Shown: positions 7,319-16,474 of the stretch, piece after piece
Layout of the letters: each line of letters starts with the position of its first letter
How positions within the stretch are numbered: the stretch's first letter is position 1
Assembly (NCBI GenBank): GCA_903879715.1
Contig: CAIRMR010000077.1
Span: 1-64,000 of the forward strand
Reading direction: 5' to 3'
Source of the DNA: an uncultured Bacteroidales bacterium
GTDB taxonomy: Bacteria > Bacteroidota > Bacteroidia > Bacteroidales > UBA4417
DNA: 64,000 nt
The notes under the pieces: generated by a model
Database searches by the model: none
Told to the model about the DNA's origin: nothing
The model's input: the letters and a program-made list of their open reading frames with translations, nothing else
Made by a program: the position numbers and the translations under genes

Positions 7319-8722
7319 ATGAAATTACCAATCATTACTACTACGTTAGCGGCATTCCTGTTGTTTGCTTTGCAGATGTCTGCTTTGGCACAGGATAACA
7401 AGGCTACGCCAAGTTCATTCAGCCTGAAACAGGCTCAGGACTATGCCATTAAAAATAATGCATCAACAAGGAATTCAGTCCTTGATAGAGAAATAGCCAA
7501 AAAGAAAATCTGGGAGACTACTGCAATTGGTTTGCCTCAGGTTAATGCACAGGCAAATTACCAGCATCTTTTCAAGGTTCCGGAATTAAGCCTTGGCGGA
7601 AGTACTTTCCTTGCAACTGATCTGCCTGCAGGGGTGCCAATTACATCTGATGATATTATTAATAAAAGTGTTTTTATGGGTTATACTCCTGGTGCGCCTA
7701 TTCCCCTGGGTGTTAAAAACAATACTACACTTGATATCACTGTTTCTCAGTTATTATTCAGTGGTGAATATATTGTCGGCTTGCAGGCCACAAAGGTATA
7801 TTATCAAATGACGGATCAGAATAAACAAAAAGCTGAAATCGATCTGAAAGAGTCTGTTGCCAACTCGTATGCGATGGCATTAGTATTCGAGCAAACTCTG
7901 GATGTTTTAAAAAAGTCGCAGGCGAATACGAACAAGACACTCTCTGACATGCAGCAAATGTTTCAGCAAGGACTTATCGAAAACACTGATGTTGATCAGA
8001 TTGAACTTGTAAGCCTTACTCTTAAAAATGCTGTAAGTTCAATGAGTCGCCAGCTTGACGCTACTTACGACCTTCTTAAATTTCAACTTGGGATGCCGTT
8101 TGCTGATAAAATTGTACTTACAGATAACCTGGAAAGTATCGCTAAAACAGATAAGCTCGAACCACTGATTGCCACCCAGTTTAATATTAACAACAACCTT
8201 GACTATCAGATACTGAATACATCCGAAACTATCGGCCAACTCAATCTGAAGAGAGAGAAGAGTACTTATCTGCCTAACCTGGCAGCTGTATACAGGCATC
8301 AGGAAATGGTGAATCAACCAGCATTTAATTTTAATCCAAAAGATGTTTTTTCGATTTCGATGAATATCCCAATATTATCCAGTGGGTCACGAAATGTTAA
8401 AGTACAGCAACGTCAGCTCGAATTGCAGAAAATTGTAAATACAAAAGAAAATGTTGCCAATGGTTTGCAGTTGCAATATGTAAATGCAAGGAATGACCTT
8501 ACCGCAGCTTTCGAGAAATATGTAAATGACAAACGGAATATTGAACTCACCAAGCGTATTTATGATAAAACACTTGTTAAATTCAACGAAGGACTGGCAA
8601 CCAGCCGGGAAATTACCGATAACTTAAATCAGTATCTGACGGCACAAAGCAATATGTACAATTCAATCCTGTCACTGATTTCGGCCAAAACCAAACTCGA
8701 CAAATTAAACAACAACCTGTAA
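7319..8722 (+). CDS. TolC-family outer membrane efflux protein
   Basis: A 467-residue outer-membrane channel of the TolC/OEP fold. A signal peptide (MKLPIITTTL... cleaved after ALAQ, about residue 25) is followed by two OEP repeats rich in long amphipathic helices; typical patterns are SLKQAQDYAIKNN near the start and the second-repeat heptads of the C-terminal half (residues about 330-460). It forms the outer part of a tripartite pump with the adaptor and RND protein encoded next. The gene starts 4 nt after the TetR stop, so translation is probably coupled. Confidence 0.9.
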   Translation: MKLPIITTTLAAFLLFALQMSALAQDNKATPSSFSLKQAQDYAIKNNASTRNSVLDREIAKKKIWETTAIGLPQVNAQANYQHLFKVPELSLGGSTFLATDLPAGVPITSDDIINKSVFMGYTPGAPIPLGVKNNTTLDITVSQLLFSGEYIVGLQATKVYYQMTDQNKQKAEIDLKESVANSYAMALVFEQTLDVLKKSQANTNKTLSDMQQMFQQGLIENTDVDQIELVSLTLKNAVSSMSRQLDATYDLLKFQLGMPFADKIVLTDNLESIAKTDKLEPLIATQFNINNNLDYQILNTSETIGQLNLKREKSTYLPNLAAVYRHQEMVNQPAFNFNPKDVFSISMNIPILSSGSRNVKVQQRQLELQKIVNTKENVANGLQLQYVNARNDLTAAFEKYVNDKRNIELTKRIYDKTLVKFNEGLATSREITDNLNQYLTAQSNMYNSILSLISAKTKLDKLNNNL

Positions 8723-8745
8723 CCAAAACATAAAACAGATATACA

Positions 8746-9870
8746 ATGAAAACAATGAACAAATCTATTATTTTCCTTTTGCTGGTTGCAATGGCAGTTG
8801 CCTGCAAACCCGCTGATAAAAAATCGGAACTTGCTAAACTTAAAAAGCAACATGATGAATTAACTATAAAGATTAAGGCACTCGAAACTGAATTACAGCT
8901 TAGCGATACTACGGATAAAACGAGTAAAGTAACTCCTGTTTCAATTACCGAAGCTAAGCCTGCCGAATTCAACCATTATCTGGAAGTCCAGGGGAAAGTG
9001 GATGGTGAAGATAATATCGCAGTTTCGGCCCAGATGGCTGGCTCGATTACTGCCGTATATGTTAAAGAAGGCGATCCTGTTCGTAAAGGGCAGGTGCTGG
9101 CACAAATTGACAATTCAGTTACCCAGCAGCAAATTGCCAGTACTAAACAACAACTCGATTTTGCAACTAATTTATTCACAAAGCAAAAAGCTCTGTGGGA
9201 TCAGCAAATAGGCAGCGAAGTTCAGTACCTTACAGCAAAAAACAACAGGGAGAACCTCGAAAAAGCACTTTCTACCCTGAATGAACAGGTTGAAATGACG
9301 CGTATCAAATCTCCAATCAACGGAAGTGTTGAAGAAGTGAACCTGAAAGTCGGACAGATGGCATCTCCCGGACAGCCTGCTATACGCGTGGTTAACTTTT
9401 CAAATGTGAAAGTAGTTGCCGAAATAGCCGAAGCCTACGCTCCAAAAGTAAAAGTTGGGGATAAAGTTATAGTCTTCTTCCCCGATTTTAATGCCGAAAT
9501 TGCCTCACAAATACGCTTTTCAAGCAAATATATTAACCCGGTTAACCGTACCTTTCAGAGCGAAGTTCGCCTTGGACCAAGCAAAGTTGAATACCGCGCT
9601 AACATGATGGCCGTTGTTAAAATAAACGATTATCGCAATGCTTCCGCTTTTACAGTTCCTATTACACTTATCCGCGATTCCCAGTCAGGAAAGTATATTT
9701 ATGTTGCCAAAGAAGAAAACGGCAAACTGCTTGCCCGCAGGCTGCCTGTTACAGTTGGAAGCACTTACAACGGATTAGCGGAAATTACAAGCGGGGTAAC
9801 TGCTGGTGATAAAATTATAACTACCGGTTTTAACAGCCTGATCGATGGTGAACTTATTCAGGCCAACTAA
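8746..9870 (+). CDS. RND efflux periplasmic adaptor (membrane fusion protein), lipoprotein
   Basis: A 374-residue membrane-fusion protein. The N terminus has a lipoprotein signal (hydrophobic core then VACK, lipidated Cys20) and a short charged helical segment (KKSELAKLKKQHDEL). Then follow a barrel-sandwich (lipoyl-like) half with the signature VKEGDPVRKGQVLAQID around residues 104-120, an alpha-hairpin, the second lipoyl half (IKSPINGSVEEV), a beta-barrel domain, and a membrane-proximal domain. It bridges the RND pump and the TolC-like channel. An alternative start nine bases downstream would give almost the same protein. Confidence 0.92.
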   Translation: MKTMNKSIIFLLLVAMAVACKPADKKSELAKLKKQHDELTIKIKALETELQLSDTTDKTSKVTPVSITEAKPAEFNHYLEVQGKVDGEDNIAVSAQMAGSITAVYVKEGDPVRKGQVLAQIDNSVTQQQIASTKQQLDFATNLFTKQKALWDQQIGSEVQYLTAKNNRENLEKALSTLNEQVEMTRIKSPINGSVEEVNLKVGQMASPGQPAIRVVNFSNVKVVAEIAEAYAPKVKVGDKVIVFFPDFNAEIASQIRFSSKYINPVNRTFQSEVRLGPSKVEYRANMMAVVKINDYRNASAFTVPITLIRDSQSGKYIYVAKEENGKLLARRLPVTVGSTYNGLAEITSGVTAGDKIITTGFNSLIDGELIQAN

Positions 9871-9916
9871 TACAAAATGGGTGATTTCCCCTGTCCCAAA
9901 AATATAGACAAAATAT

Positions 9917-12900
9917 ATGAAAAATAATTTCAAAGAGTTTTTTGCTACCAGCTGGGCTATTGATAACAAAACCAGTATTTATGTACTGGCTGTTTTCATC
10001 TCATTGCTTGGTATAAGCAGTTATAACAGCATTCCAAAGGAACAGTTTCCCGAAATTGTAATCCCTACAATTTTAGTAAACACACCCTATCCTGGCACAT
10101 CTCCCGAGGATATGGAAAACCTGGTTACCCGTCCTATCGAAAAACAGTTGAAAGGCATAAACGGTGTAAAGAAAATCACCAGCAACTCCTTGCAGGATGT
10201 ATCCTCAATAGCTATAGAGTTTAATACCGATGTTGCCGTTCCCGAAGCCAAGCAAAGGGTAAAAGATGCTGTTGACAAGAGCAAATCCGACCTTCCAAAC
10301 AACCTTCCAACGGAACCACTTGTTAACGACATCGATTTCTCGGAAATCCCTATCATGTATATTCAGGTTTCAGGTAATTATGATCTGGATCAGCTGAAAA
10401 AATATGCCGAAATTGCCCAGGACCGCATTGAATCGCTTAACGAAATCACCCGTGTTGATATTGTAGGTGCCCTGGAGCGCGAAATTCAGATCAACGTGGA
10501 TATATACAAAGCCCAGGCTTCGAGTGTAACCTTAACCGATATTCAACGTGCCGTTGCTGCTGAAAACGTTACTGTTTCAGCGGGAAATATAAGCACCTTC
10601 GGGATGAAGCGATCCATACGCGTTCAGGGTCAGTTTACAAACCTCGAAGTAATGGGTAACATCCTTATTAAATCGGCCAGCGGCGCAACGGTTTACCTGA
10701 AAGATGTTGCTGAAATAAAAGATACTTTTAAGGAACAGGAAAGCTTTTCGCGCCTGAACGGACAAAATGTAATTACCCTTAACGTTGTGAAGAAAAGTGG
10801 TAAAAACCTGCTCGAAGCTTCTGACAACATCAAGAAAATCCTGAATGAAGATCTTGTAACTAAAGAATTTCCCAAGGATCTCACCGTAACTCTTTCCGGC
10901 GAACAGTCGCGGTACACACGTAACACACTCGAAGAACTTAACAATACTATCATTATCGGTATGATTCTGGTAACCCTTGTTTTGATGTTCTTCATGGGGA
11001 TAACCAATGCATTCTTTGTCGGACTTGCGGTTCCGCTTTCAATGGCCATCGCCTTTATGATCATGCCTGCGCTTGGTTTCACTATGAACATGATCGTTAT
11101 GTTCGGGTTGATTTTTGCACTTGGGATAGTGGTTGACGATGCCATTGTGGTAATTGAAAATATTCACCGTACGCATCAGAAGCAACCCAATATTATACTT
11201 GCGGCAAAACAAGCGGCAGGGGAGGTGTTTTTACCCATTTTGTCGGGGACGCTTACCACATTGGCACCATTTTTCCCGCTGGCTTTCTGGCCGGGAATTG
11301 TCGGGAAGTTTATGTTTTACATCCCTGTAACGCTTATTATTACCTTGTTCGCATCTCTTTTTGTGGCTTACATCATCAATCCCGTATTTGCTGTTTCGTT
11401 TATGAAACACGAATTTGATGCACCGGATAAAAAGAAATTCAGAAAGCGTATGTTTATCGAAGCCGGAACTGCAGTTGTTTTAGCCCTGATCAGTTATGCG
11501 TTTTATGCTTCTAATCATAGTGAAACTGCTTTTGGTATCGCTAATTTCATGGTGTTTGTAGCTATTTTGGTGGTGATCTTCCACACTTTATTAAAACCTT
11601 ATATCAAATGGTGGCAGGAAACCGCATGGCCATGGTTTATGCGGATATACGAAAGGCAACTTCGGATTTTCTTAAAAGGGCGAAATCCATGGTACTTACT
11701 GGTGGGTGTTGTTACTTTGCTTGTTTTGACTTTTGTAGCCACTGGAATACGCAATCCTAAAGTATTGTTTTTCCCTGATAACATGCCTAATGCTATTAAT
11801 GTAAGGGTACAAATGCCCATTGGAACTGATCAGAAAATTACCGATTCGGTTACTAAAATTGTGGAACAACGGGTAATAAACGTCCTTGGTAAAAACAATC
11901 CGGATGTTGAATCGGTAATAACCAATATTGCACTTGGAGCTGGTGATGATATGGACTTCAGCCGAAATCTTGCCTCTGAAAAAGGCAAGGTTACCGTTAA
12001 CTTTGTGGAGTATAAAAACCGTATCGGGAGAAACACAACAGAATATCTCGATATGATACGCAAGGAAGTGAAAGGTATTCCCGGTACCGAAATCTCGACC
12101 GATAAAAACCGTTCAGGACCTCCGACAGGTAAACCGGTTAATATTGAAATCACAGGGGAAAATCTTCCTGAACTGATTGCTGATGCAGGTGCTTTCAAAA
12201 ACTACCTCGATTCCATTCAGATTCCGGGTGTCGAAGATCTGAAAAGCGATTTCCAGGAAAACAAACCTGAAATTGCCATCAACATCGATCGTGAAAGAGC
12301 TAATCATGAAGGTATCAGCACAGGCCAGATAGCCGCTGAAATCCGAACCGCTGTATTAGGTCAGGAAATATCCAAGTATAAAATGGATGAGGACGAATTC
12401 CCGATTCAGCTCCGGTATTCACTGGATACCCGCGAAAATATCAACAAGCTTATCAACCTGAAAATCACTTACCGCGATATGAATTCCGGCTTGTTGCGAC
12501 AAATCCCGTTATCGTCCATCGCAACAATAGATTATGTAGATTCCTATGGCGGTATTAAACGTCAGAACCTGAAAAGGATCATTACTCTTTCGAGCGGCGT
12601 TATGACCGGTTATACTGCGAATGAAATTGTAGCCCAGATTAACAAACTGGCTGCTGACTACCCGGTTCATGATGGGGTTCAGATAAAACTTACCGGTGAA
12701 CAGGAAGACCAGGCTGAAACTTCAGCATTTCTTGGCAAGGCTATGCTTATTGCCATAGGCCTGATATTCTTTATCCTTATCACGCAGTTTAACTCTATGA
12801 GTAAAACACTTATTATCCTGAGTGAAGTTATTTTCAGCGTTATCGGGGTTCTGTTGGGAATTGTAATTTTCAATATGTCAATCTCAATTATTATGACCGG

Positions 12901-13318
12901 TTTGGGAATTGTTGCGCTGGGAGGTATAGTGGTGCGAAACGGAATATTGATTGTCGAGTTTATCGACACCCTCAAAGAGCGTGGGATGAAAACCCGTGAA
13001 GCCATTGTTCAGGCCGGATTAACACGTATAACACCTGTAATCCTTACAGCAACGGCTACTATACTGGGACTTGTTCCTTTGGCTGTAGGATTCAACCTCA
13101 ACTTTGTAACTATGTTTACCGAGCTTAATCCGCAGATACACATTGGCGGTGATAATGTAATGTTCTGGGGCCCGCTTTCCTGGACCATTATTTTCGGACT
13201 CAGTTTCGCTACTTTTCTCACCTTGTTATTTGTGCCGGCAATGTATATTATTGCTTACGAAATGAAGATCAGGCTGAAAAGGAGAAAATCAAATAAAATG
13301 ATCGTAAATAACGACTAG
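9917..13318 (+). CDS. RND family efflux transporter permease
   Basis: A 1133-residue inner-membrane pump of the hydrophobe/amphiphile RND family. It has one N-terminal membrane helix, a large periplasmic loop, a membrane block, a second loop and a second membrane block. The proton-relay acidic pair D407/D408 is present in GIVVDDAIVVIENIHRTH in the fourth helix. Compared with AcrB (about 1050 residues) it is longer, mainly through an extended cytoplasmic and membrane stretch around residues 500-590. It forms a tripartite pump with the two preceding genes. The substrate cannot be deduced. A strong terminator follows at once. Confidence 0.93.
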   Translation: MKNNFKEFFATSWAIDNKTSIYVLAVFISLLGISSYNSIPKEQFPEIVIPTILVNTPYPGTSPEDMENLVTRPIEKQLKGINGVKKITSNSLQDVSSIAIEFNTDVAVPEAKQRVKDAVDKSKSDLPNNLPTEPLVNDIDFSEIPIMYIQVSGNYDLDQLKKYAEIAQDRIESLNEITRVDIVGALEREIQINVDIYKAQASSVTLTDIQRAVAAENVTVSAGNISTFGMKRSIRVQGQFTNLEVMGNILIKSASGATVYLKDVAEIKDTFKEQESFSRLNGQNVITLNVVKKSGKNLLEASDNIKKILNEDLVTKEFPKDLTVTLSGEQSRYTRNTLEELNNTIIIGMILVTLVLMFFMGITNAFFVGLAVPLSMAIAFMIMPALGFTMNMIVMFGLIFALGIVVDDAIVVIENIHRTHQKQPNIILAAKQAAGEVFLPILSGTLTTLAPFFPLAFWPGIVGKFMFYIPVTLIITLFASLFVAYIINPVFAVSFMKHEFDAPDKKKFRKRMFIEAGTAVVLALISYAFYASNHSETAFGIANFMVFVAILVVIFHTLLKPYIKWWQETAWPWFMRIYERQLRIFLKGRNPWYLLVGVVTLLVLTFVATGIRNPKVLFFPDNMPNAINVRVQMPIGTDQKITDSVTKIVEQRVINVLGKNNPDVESVITNIALGAGDDMDFSRNLASEKGKVTVNFVEYKNRIGRNTTEYLDMIRKEVKGIPGTEISTDKNRSGPPTGKPVNIEITGENLPELIADAGAFKNYLDSIQIPGVEDLKSDFQENKPEIAINIDRERANHEGISTGQIAAEIRTAVLGQEISKYKMDEDEFPIQLRYSLDTRENINKLINLKITYRDMNSGLLRQIPLSSIATIDYVDSYGGIKRQNLKRIITLSSGVMTGYTANEIVAQINKLAADYPVHDGVQIKLTGEQEDQAETSAFLGKAMLIAIGLIFFILITQFNSMSKTLIILSEVIFSVIGVLLGIVIFNMSISIIMTGLGIVALGGIVVRNGILIVEFIDTLKERGMKTREAIVQAGLTRITPVILTATATILGLVPLAVGFNLNFVTMFTELNPQIHIGGDNVMFWGPLSWTIIFGLSFATFLTLLFVPAMYIIAYEMKIRLKRRKSNKMIVNND

Positions 13319-13333
13319 ATTTTTATCAATCTT

Positions 13334-13368
13334 AAAAGTGGCATTGGGAATTCCGGTGCCACTTTTTT
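13334..13368 (+). terminator. Terminator of the RND efflux operon
   Basis: AAAAGTGGCA (13334-13343) pairs with TGCCACTTTT (13357-13366) around a 13-nt loop, and the right arm runs into a T tract. A classic rho-independent terminator just after the pump gene. Confidence 0.85.
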
Positions 13369-13660
13369 CATGCTTTTATGATCCTGAATATTTATGAAGC
13401 CTTCATTTTCCTATTTTTTTCAACACTAAAGAAATCAGTTTGTTAAATCAGTATTTGGAATTAAATACTGAGGATACCGTTTTATGAAAAATTAACACTG
13501 AAAAATTATATGGATTTTCAAACTTTAAACCTCTGTCATAATGCATAATATCTGATTTTCAACGGATAGTATTGAGTGCACATATCTCAGTTGATAATTT
13601 TAATATCTCATTTTCGCTATCATGTCAATACTGTTATAGCTTCAGTACCAATTAATTTAC

Positions 13661-13668
13661 TAACTTTG
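13661..13668 (+). promoter_or_regulatory. -7 box, promoter of the starch-synthase-like gene
   Basis: TAACTTTG is an exact TAnnTTTG match. It places the transcription start near 13672 and rules out the in-frame start at 13576, leaving the ATG at 13696. Confidence 0.65.
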
Positions 13669-13695
13669 CAAACCCAAAATAGTGAATGGCTTACC

Positions 13696-14505
13696 ATGGA
13701 GAAAACAAAGATTTTATTTGTAACGCAGGATATAACACCTTTTATGAAAGACAGCCCCATGGGGCTAATTTCCAGGCATTTACCGCAAGGGATTCAGGAA
13801 AAAGGACGTGAAATCCGTACCTTCATGCCCCGGTTTGGAAGCATTAACGAACGCAGGAACCAACTTCATGAAGTAATTCGTCTTTCAGGTATGAACCTGA
13901 TCATCGACGATACCGATCACTCACTTATCATCAAAGTAGCTTCGATTCAGCAGGCCAGGATGCAAATCTATTTTATTGATAACGAAGATTATTTTCACCG
14001 TAAATACGTTTACCGCGATAAGAATAATGTGTTTTTTGAGGATAATGACGAACGCGCGATCTTTTTTGCCAGAGGAGTCATCGAGACTGTAAAGAAACTT
14101 GGCTGGAGTCCTGATATTGTTCATTGCCATGGCTGGATGTCGGCGCTCACACCAATTTATATCAAGAAAGTATATCACGAAAACCCTCTTTTTGCAGGCT
14201 CCAAAGTAATCACCTCTATTTATGACGATGATTTTACCGAGCCTTTGCATGCCAATCTCCAGGCGAAACTTAAGCATGAAAATATCGCGCTCAAGGATCT
14301 GAAACATTTTAAAAAACCTGACTTTGTGAGCCTGATGAAAGCTGCAATCGATTTGTCGGATGGTGTAATAATTGCAAGCCAGCAAATTAATAACGAATTG
14401 GCTGAGTATGTCGAACAATCAGGAAAACCAATCCTCCCTTTCCAGGGAGAGGATAATTACATCCAGGTATATAACGAGTTTTACGAGAAGGTTTTACATA
14501 ATTAA
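13696..14505 (+). CDS. Glycogen/starch synthase catalytic-domain protein (GT5 N-terminal half only)
   Basis: A 269-residue protein resembling the N-terminal Rossmann half of GT5 glycogen/starch synthases: ILFVTQDITPF at the start, a glycine/proline-rich segment with PQGIQEKGREIRTFMPRFG near residues 30-50, and DIVHCHGWMSAL near 140-155. The C-terminal nucleotide-sugar-binding half of a GT-B enzyme is missing, and the glycine-rich ADP-glucose loop is replaced by DSPMGLISRHLP. It is therefore unlikely to be an ordinary glycogen synthase. Stand-alone halves of this kind occur in Bacteroidota next to DUF4270 lipoprotein and glmS genes, as here, which hints at an envelope or amino-sugar role. The start is chosen from the promoter position. 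Confidence 0.75.
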   Translation: MEKTKILFVTQDITPFMKDSPMGLISRHLPQGIQEKGREIRTFMPRFGSINERRNQLHEVIRLSGMNLIIDDTDHSLIIKVASIQQARMQIYFIDNEDYFHRKYVYRDKNNVFFEDNDERAIFFARGVIETVKKLGWSPDIVHCHGWMSALTPIYIKKVYHENPLFAGSKVITSIYDDDFTEPLHANLQAKLKHENIALKDLKHFKKPDFVSLMKAAIDLSDGVIIASQQINNELAEYVEQSGKPILPFQGEDNYIQVYNEFYEKVLHN

Positions 14506-14550
14506 TCTGTCCTTTTTTACACAATTTATTTACAAATAAAAAATACAATC

Positions 14551-15870
14551 TTGAAAAGGCTAATTCCCCTTCGCCAGTTAGTGCTAGTGGCCCTGGTATC
14601 GCTAGTAATCGCCTCATGTACCAAAGAAATCACACCTATAGGAACAAAACTTCTTGATCCGGGGGAACTATTGAGTATGGGCTATACCGATACAGTTCAA
14701 ATCAGAGCGTATTCAATTCCCGACGACTCTGTATATACTCTTAACCTGAGTTATGCCCAGGTCGGGAGCTTGTACGATCCTATATTTGGCCGTACTGACG
14801 CTAAATTTTATTCGGAAGTTATTACTTCTCTCACCAGCACAAGGTTTGGTACAAGCCCTGTTTTCGATTCTGCGTATCTTTACCTTCCGTACAAAACATC
14901 CTATGGCGACACAATCAGCAATACGACGTTTCATGTATATCACCTTGCCGAATCTTTACTGGATTCAATACATTCATATTCCAACAGGACTATCGCTTAC
15001 GAGGAGAATAATCAATTTGGATCAATTACCTTCCAGCCCAGACCTCACGACAGTTCTTATTATAATGGCGCAAAACAAGCCCCTACGCTTAGAATACCGA
15101 TGAATTCAAATTTTGGTAATTTAGTTCTCGCGGCTGATACCACATCCCTGAATACAGCCAGTGCATTTGCAGCGTACTTCAAAGGAATCAGTATTGTCGC
15201 TGATCGTCAGAATACATCAGGCAAAGGGTGTATAGTCAGTTTCAATTTAGCTACAACTTCCAGCTGTATTAAAATGTATTATCATAATCCCGGCGATACA
15301 GTTAAAACCTATACTTTTTATGTGAATTCAGATTGTTCTCATTTCCAGAACTACGATCATAATGGATACGCGGAAGCTATTCCACAGTTGAAGGACCAAA
15401 TTGAAGGCAATACGTCGCTGGGGCAGCAGTTTCTGTTTGCACAGGGAATGGGTGGGCTTAAAATAAAAATTGAATTCCCTTATTTAAAACAGAGTTTCGA
15501 TCCTTCAACGATGGTCCTTAACGATGCGCAACTTGTACTAGGTAATACTTCATTATCAGATGTGTTTACACCTCCCGCATACATTTCGTTGCGCGGTGTA
15601 GGCGAAAAAGGAACTACAAGCCCATATTCCATTGTTGATGAAGACGAAGGATCCGGCTATTTCGATGGTATATACAACGAAGGGTTAAAATCCTACCGTT
15701 TTCGTCTGACACGATATATCCAACAGTTATTATTAGGACAGGTCAATAATAACGGCTTACACCTGATTATTCCAAGTTCAGGATTGAATGGCGCCCGCCT
15801 GGTTTTAAACGGTACAGCTTCAGGGCAATCGGATATGAAACTATACCTGCGGTATACGAAACTTAATTAG
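14551..15870 (+). CDS. DUF4270 lipoprotein, TTG start
   Basis: A 439-residue lipoprotein: KRLIPLRQLVLVALVSLVIASC gives a signal peptide with a lipobox ending in Cys22. The rest is beta-rich with the DUF4270 pattern (an early DSVYTLNLSYAQVGSLYDPIFGRTDA-like region and a C-terminal LYLRYTKL). The only start that keeps the signal peptide is TTG at 14551; there is no in-frame ATG before the lipobox. It probably sits in the outer membrane. It follows the starch-synthase-like gene by 45 nt and precedes glmS by 600 nt. The function is unknown; the family is specific to Bacteroidota. Confidence 0.8.
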   Translation: MKRLIPLRQLVLVALVSLVIASCTKEITPIGTKLLDPGELLSMGYTDTVQIRAYSIPDDSVYTLNLSYAQVGSLYDPIFGRTDAKFYSEVITSLTSTRFGTSPVFDSAYLYLPYKTSYGDTISNTTFHVYHLAESLLDSIHSYSNRTIAYEENNQFGSITFQPRPHDSSYYNGAKQAPTLRIPMNSNFGNLVLAADTTSLNTASAFAAYFKGISIVADRQNTSGKGCIVSFNLATTSSCIKMYYHNPGDTVKTYTFYVNSDCSHFQNYDHNGYAEAIPQLKDQIEGNTSLGQQFLFAQGMGGLKIKIEFPYLKQSFDPSTMVLNDAQLVLGNTSLSDVFTPPAYISLRGVGEKGTTSPYSIVDEDEGSGYFDGIYNEGLKSYRFRLTRYIQQLLLGQVNNNGLHLIIPSSGLNGARLVLNGTASGQSDMKLYLRYTKLN

Positions 15871-16474
15871 TTTTGTTAACGCAAAATCTGAGATGCAAAT
15901 TCTGGGGAATTAATAAATCATCAGGGGTTCTTTGCCTTATTCTTTATTCCTTTATACAATACCGGGCAACATTTTATCTGAGAGGGATTTTTTTCGTTTT
16001 ATAAAGGGAATTAACGCCATACAACTTGGCATGTAATTTTATTAATGAGCTTCAAGGGGTTTGACTTTATTAAAGATAAAGTCGGAGATTACCAGTACCT
16101 CTTTTCGTTTTCCAGGGAAATATTTTCCGGTTTGAGAAATTATTCAGGATGCTCCCTTTATATTCCATGAACAGTAATCGCAATAAAAACTTTTAATTCA
16201 GGACATTAAACAGATTCAGTCAGGATTTCCCATGTATTGGTATGATCTTGGTATATTGAATTTCCATCCTTTGGAAAATGACTGATTCAATGACTGCCAA
16301 TAACAGCTAATTAGTAAGTTCTGACAAGAATATAAAAAGAGTTTGCCGGAAAAGTTGTCCAAACTCATTGCCGTCAGGGAACATTTCGTATTTTTGCCTG
16401 TTGAATTTAAACAATGCTTTATAAAGCTATTGAAAATTGAACAAAAGTTTATTAACCATTTATTCTGAAATATT
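15871..16474. other. Intergenic region before glmS, with hairpin
   Basis: I see no gene in these 604 bp. GAGTTTG (16339-16345) and CAAACTC (16360-16366) form a 7-bp inverted repeat inside a looser CTGAC/GTCAG pair (16321-16377). It lies upstream of the predicted glmS transcription start, so it would act as DNA rather than as leader RNA. No glmS ribozyme-like sequence was recognised. Confidence 0.4.
16389..16396 (+). promoter_or_regulatory. -7 box, promoter of glmS
   Basis: TATTTTTG matches TAnnTTTG and would give a leader of about 75 nt before the start codon at 16475. Confidence 0.5.

Noticed and set aside
13576..13695. Earlier start for the starch-synthase-like protein
   Set aside because: The -7 box at 13661-13668 lies inside the extension, and the extra 40 residues match nothing in the family.
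16321..16377. Nested hairpin as a glmS ribozyme or riboswitch
   Set aside because: It is upstream of the predicted transcription start, lacks ribozyme core sequence, and the stems are short.
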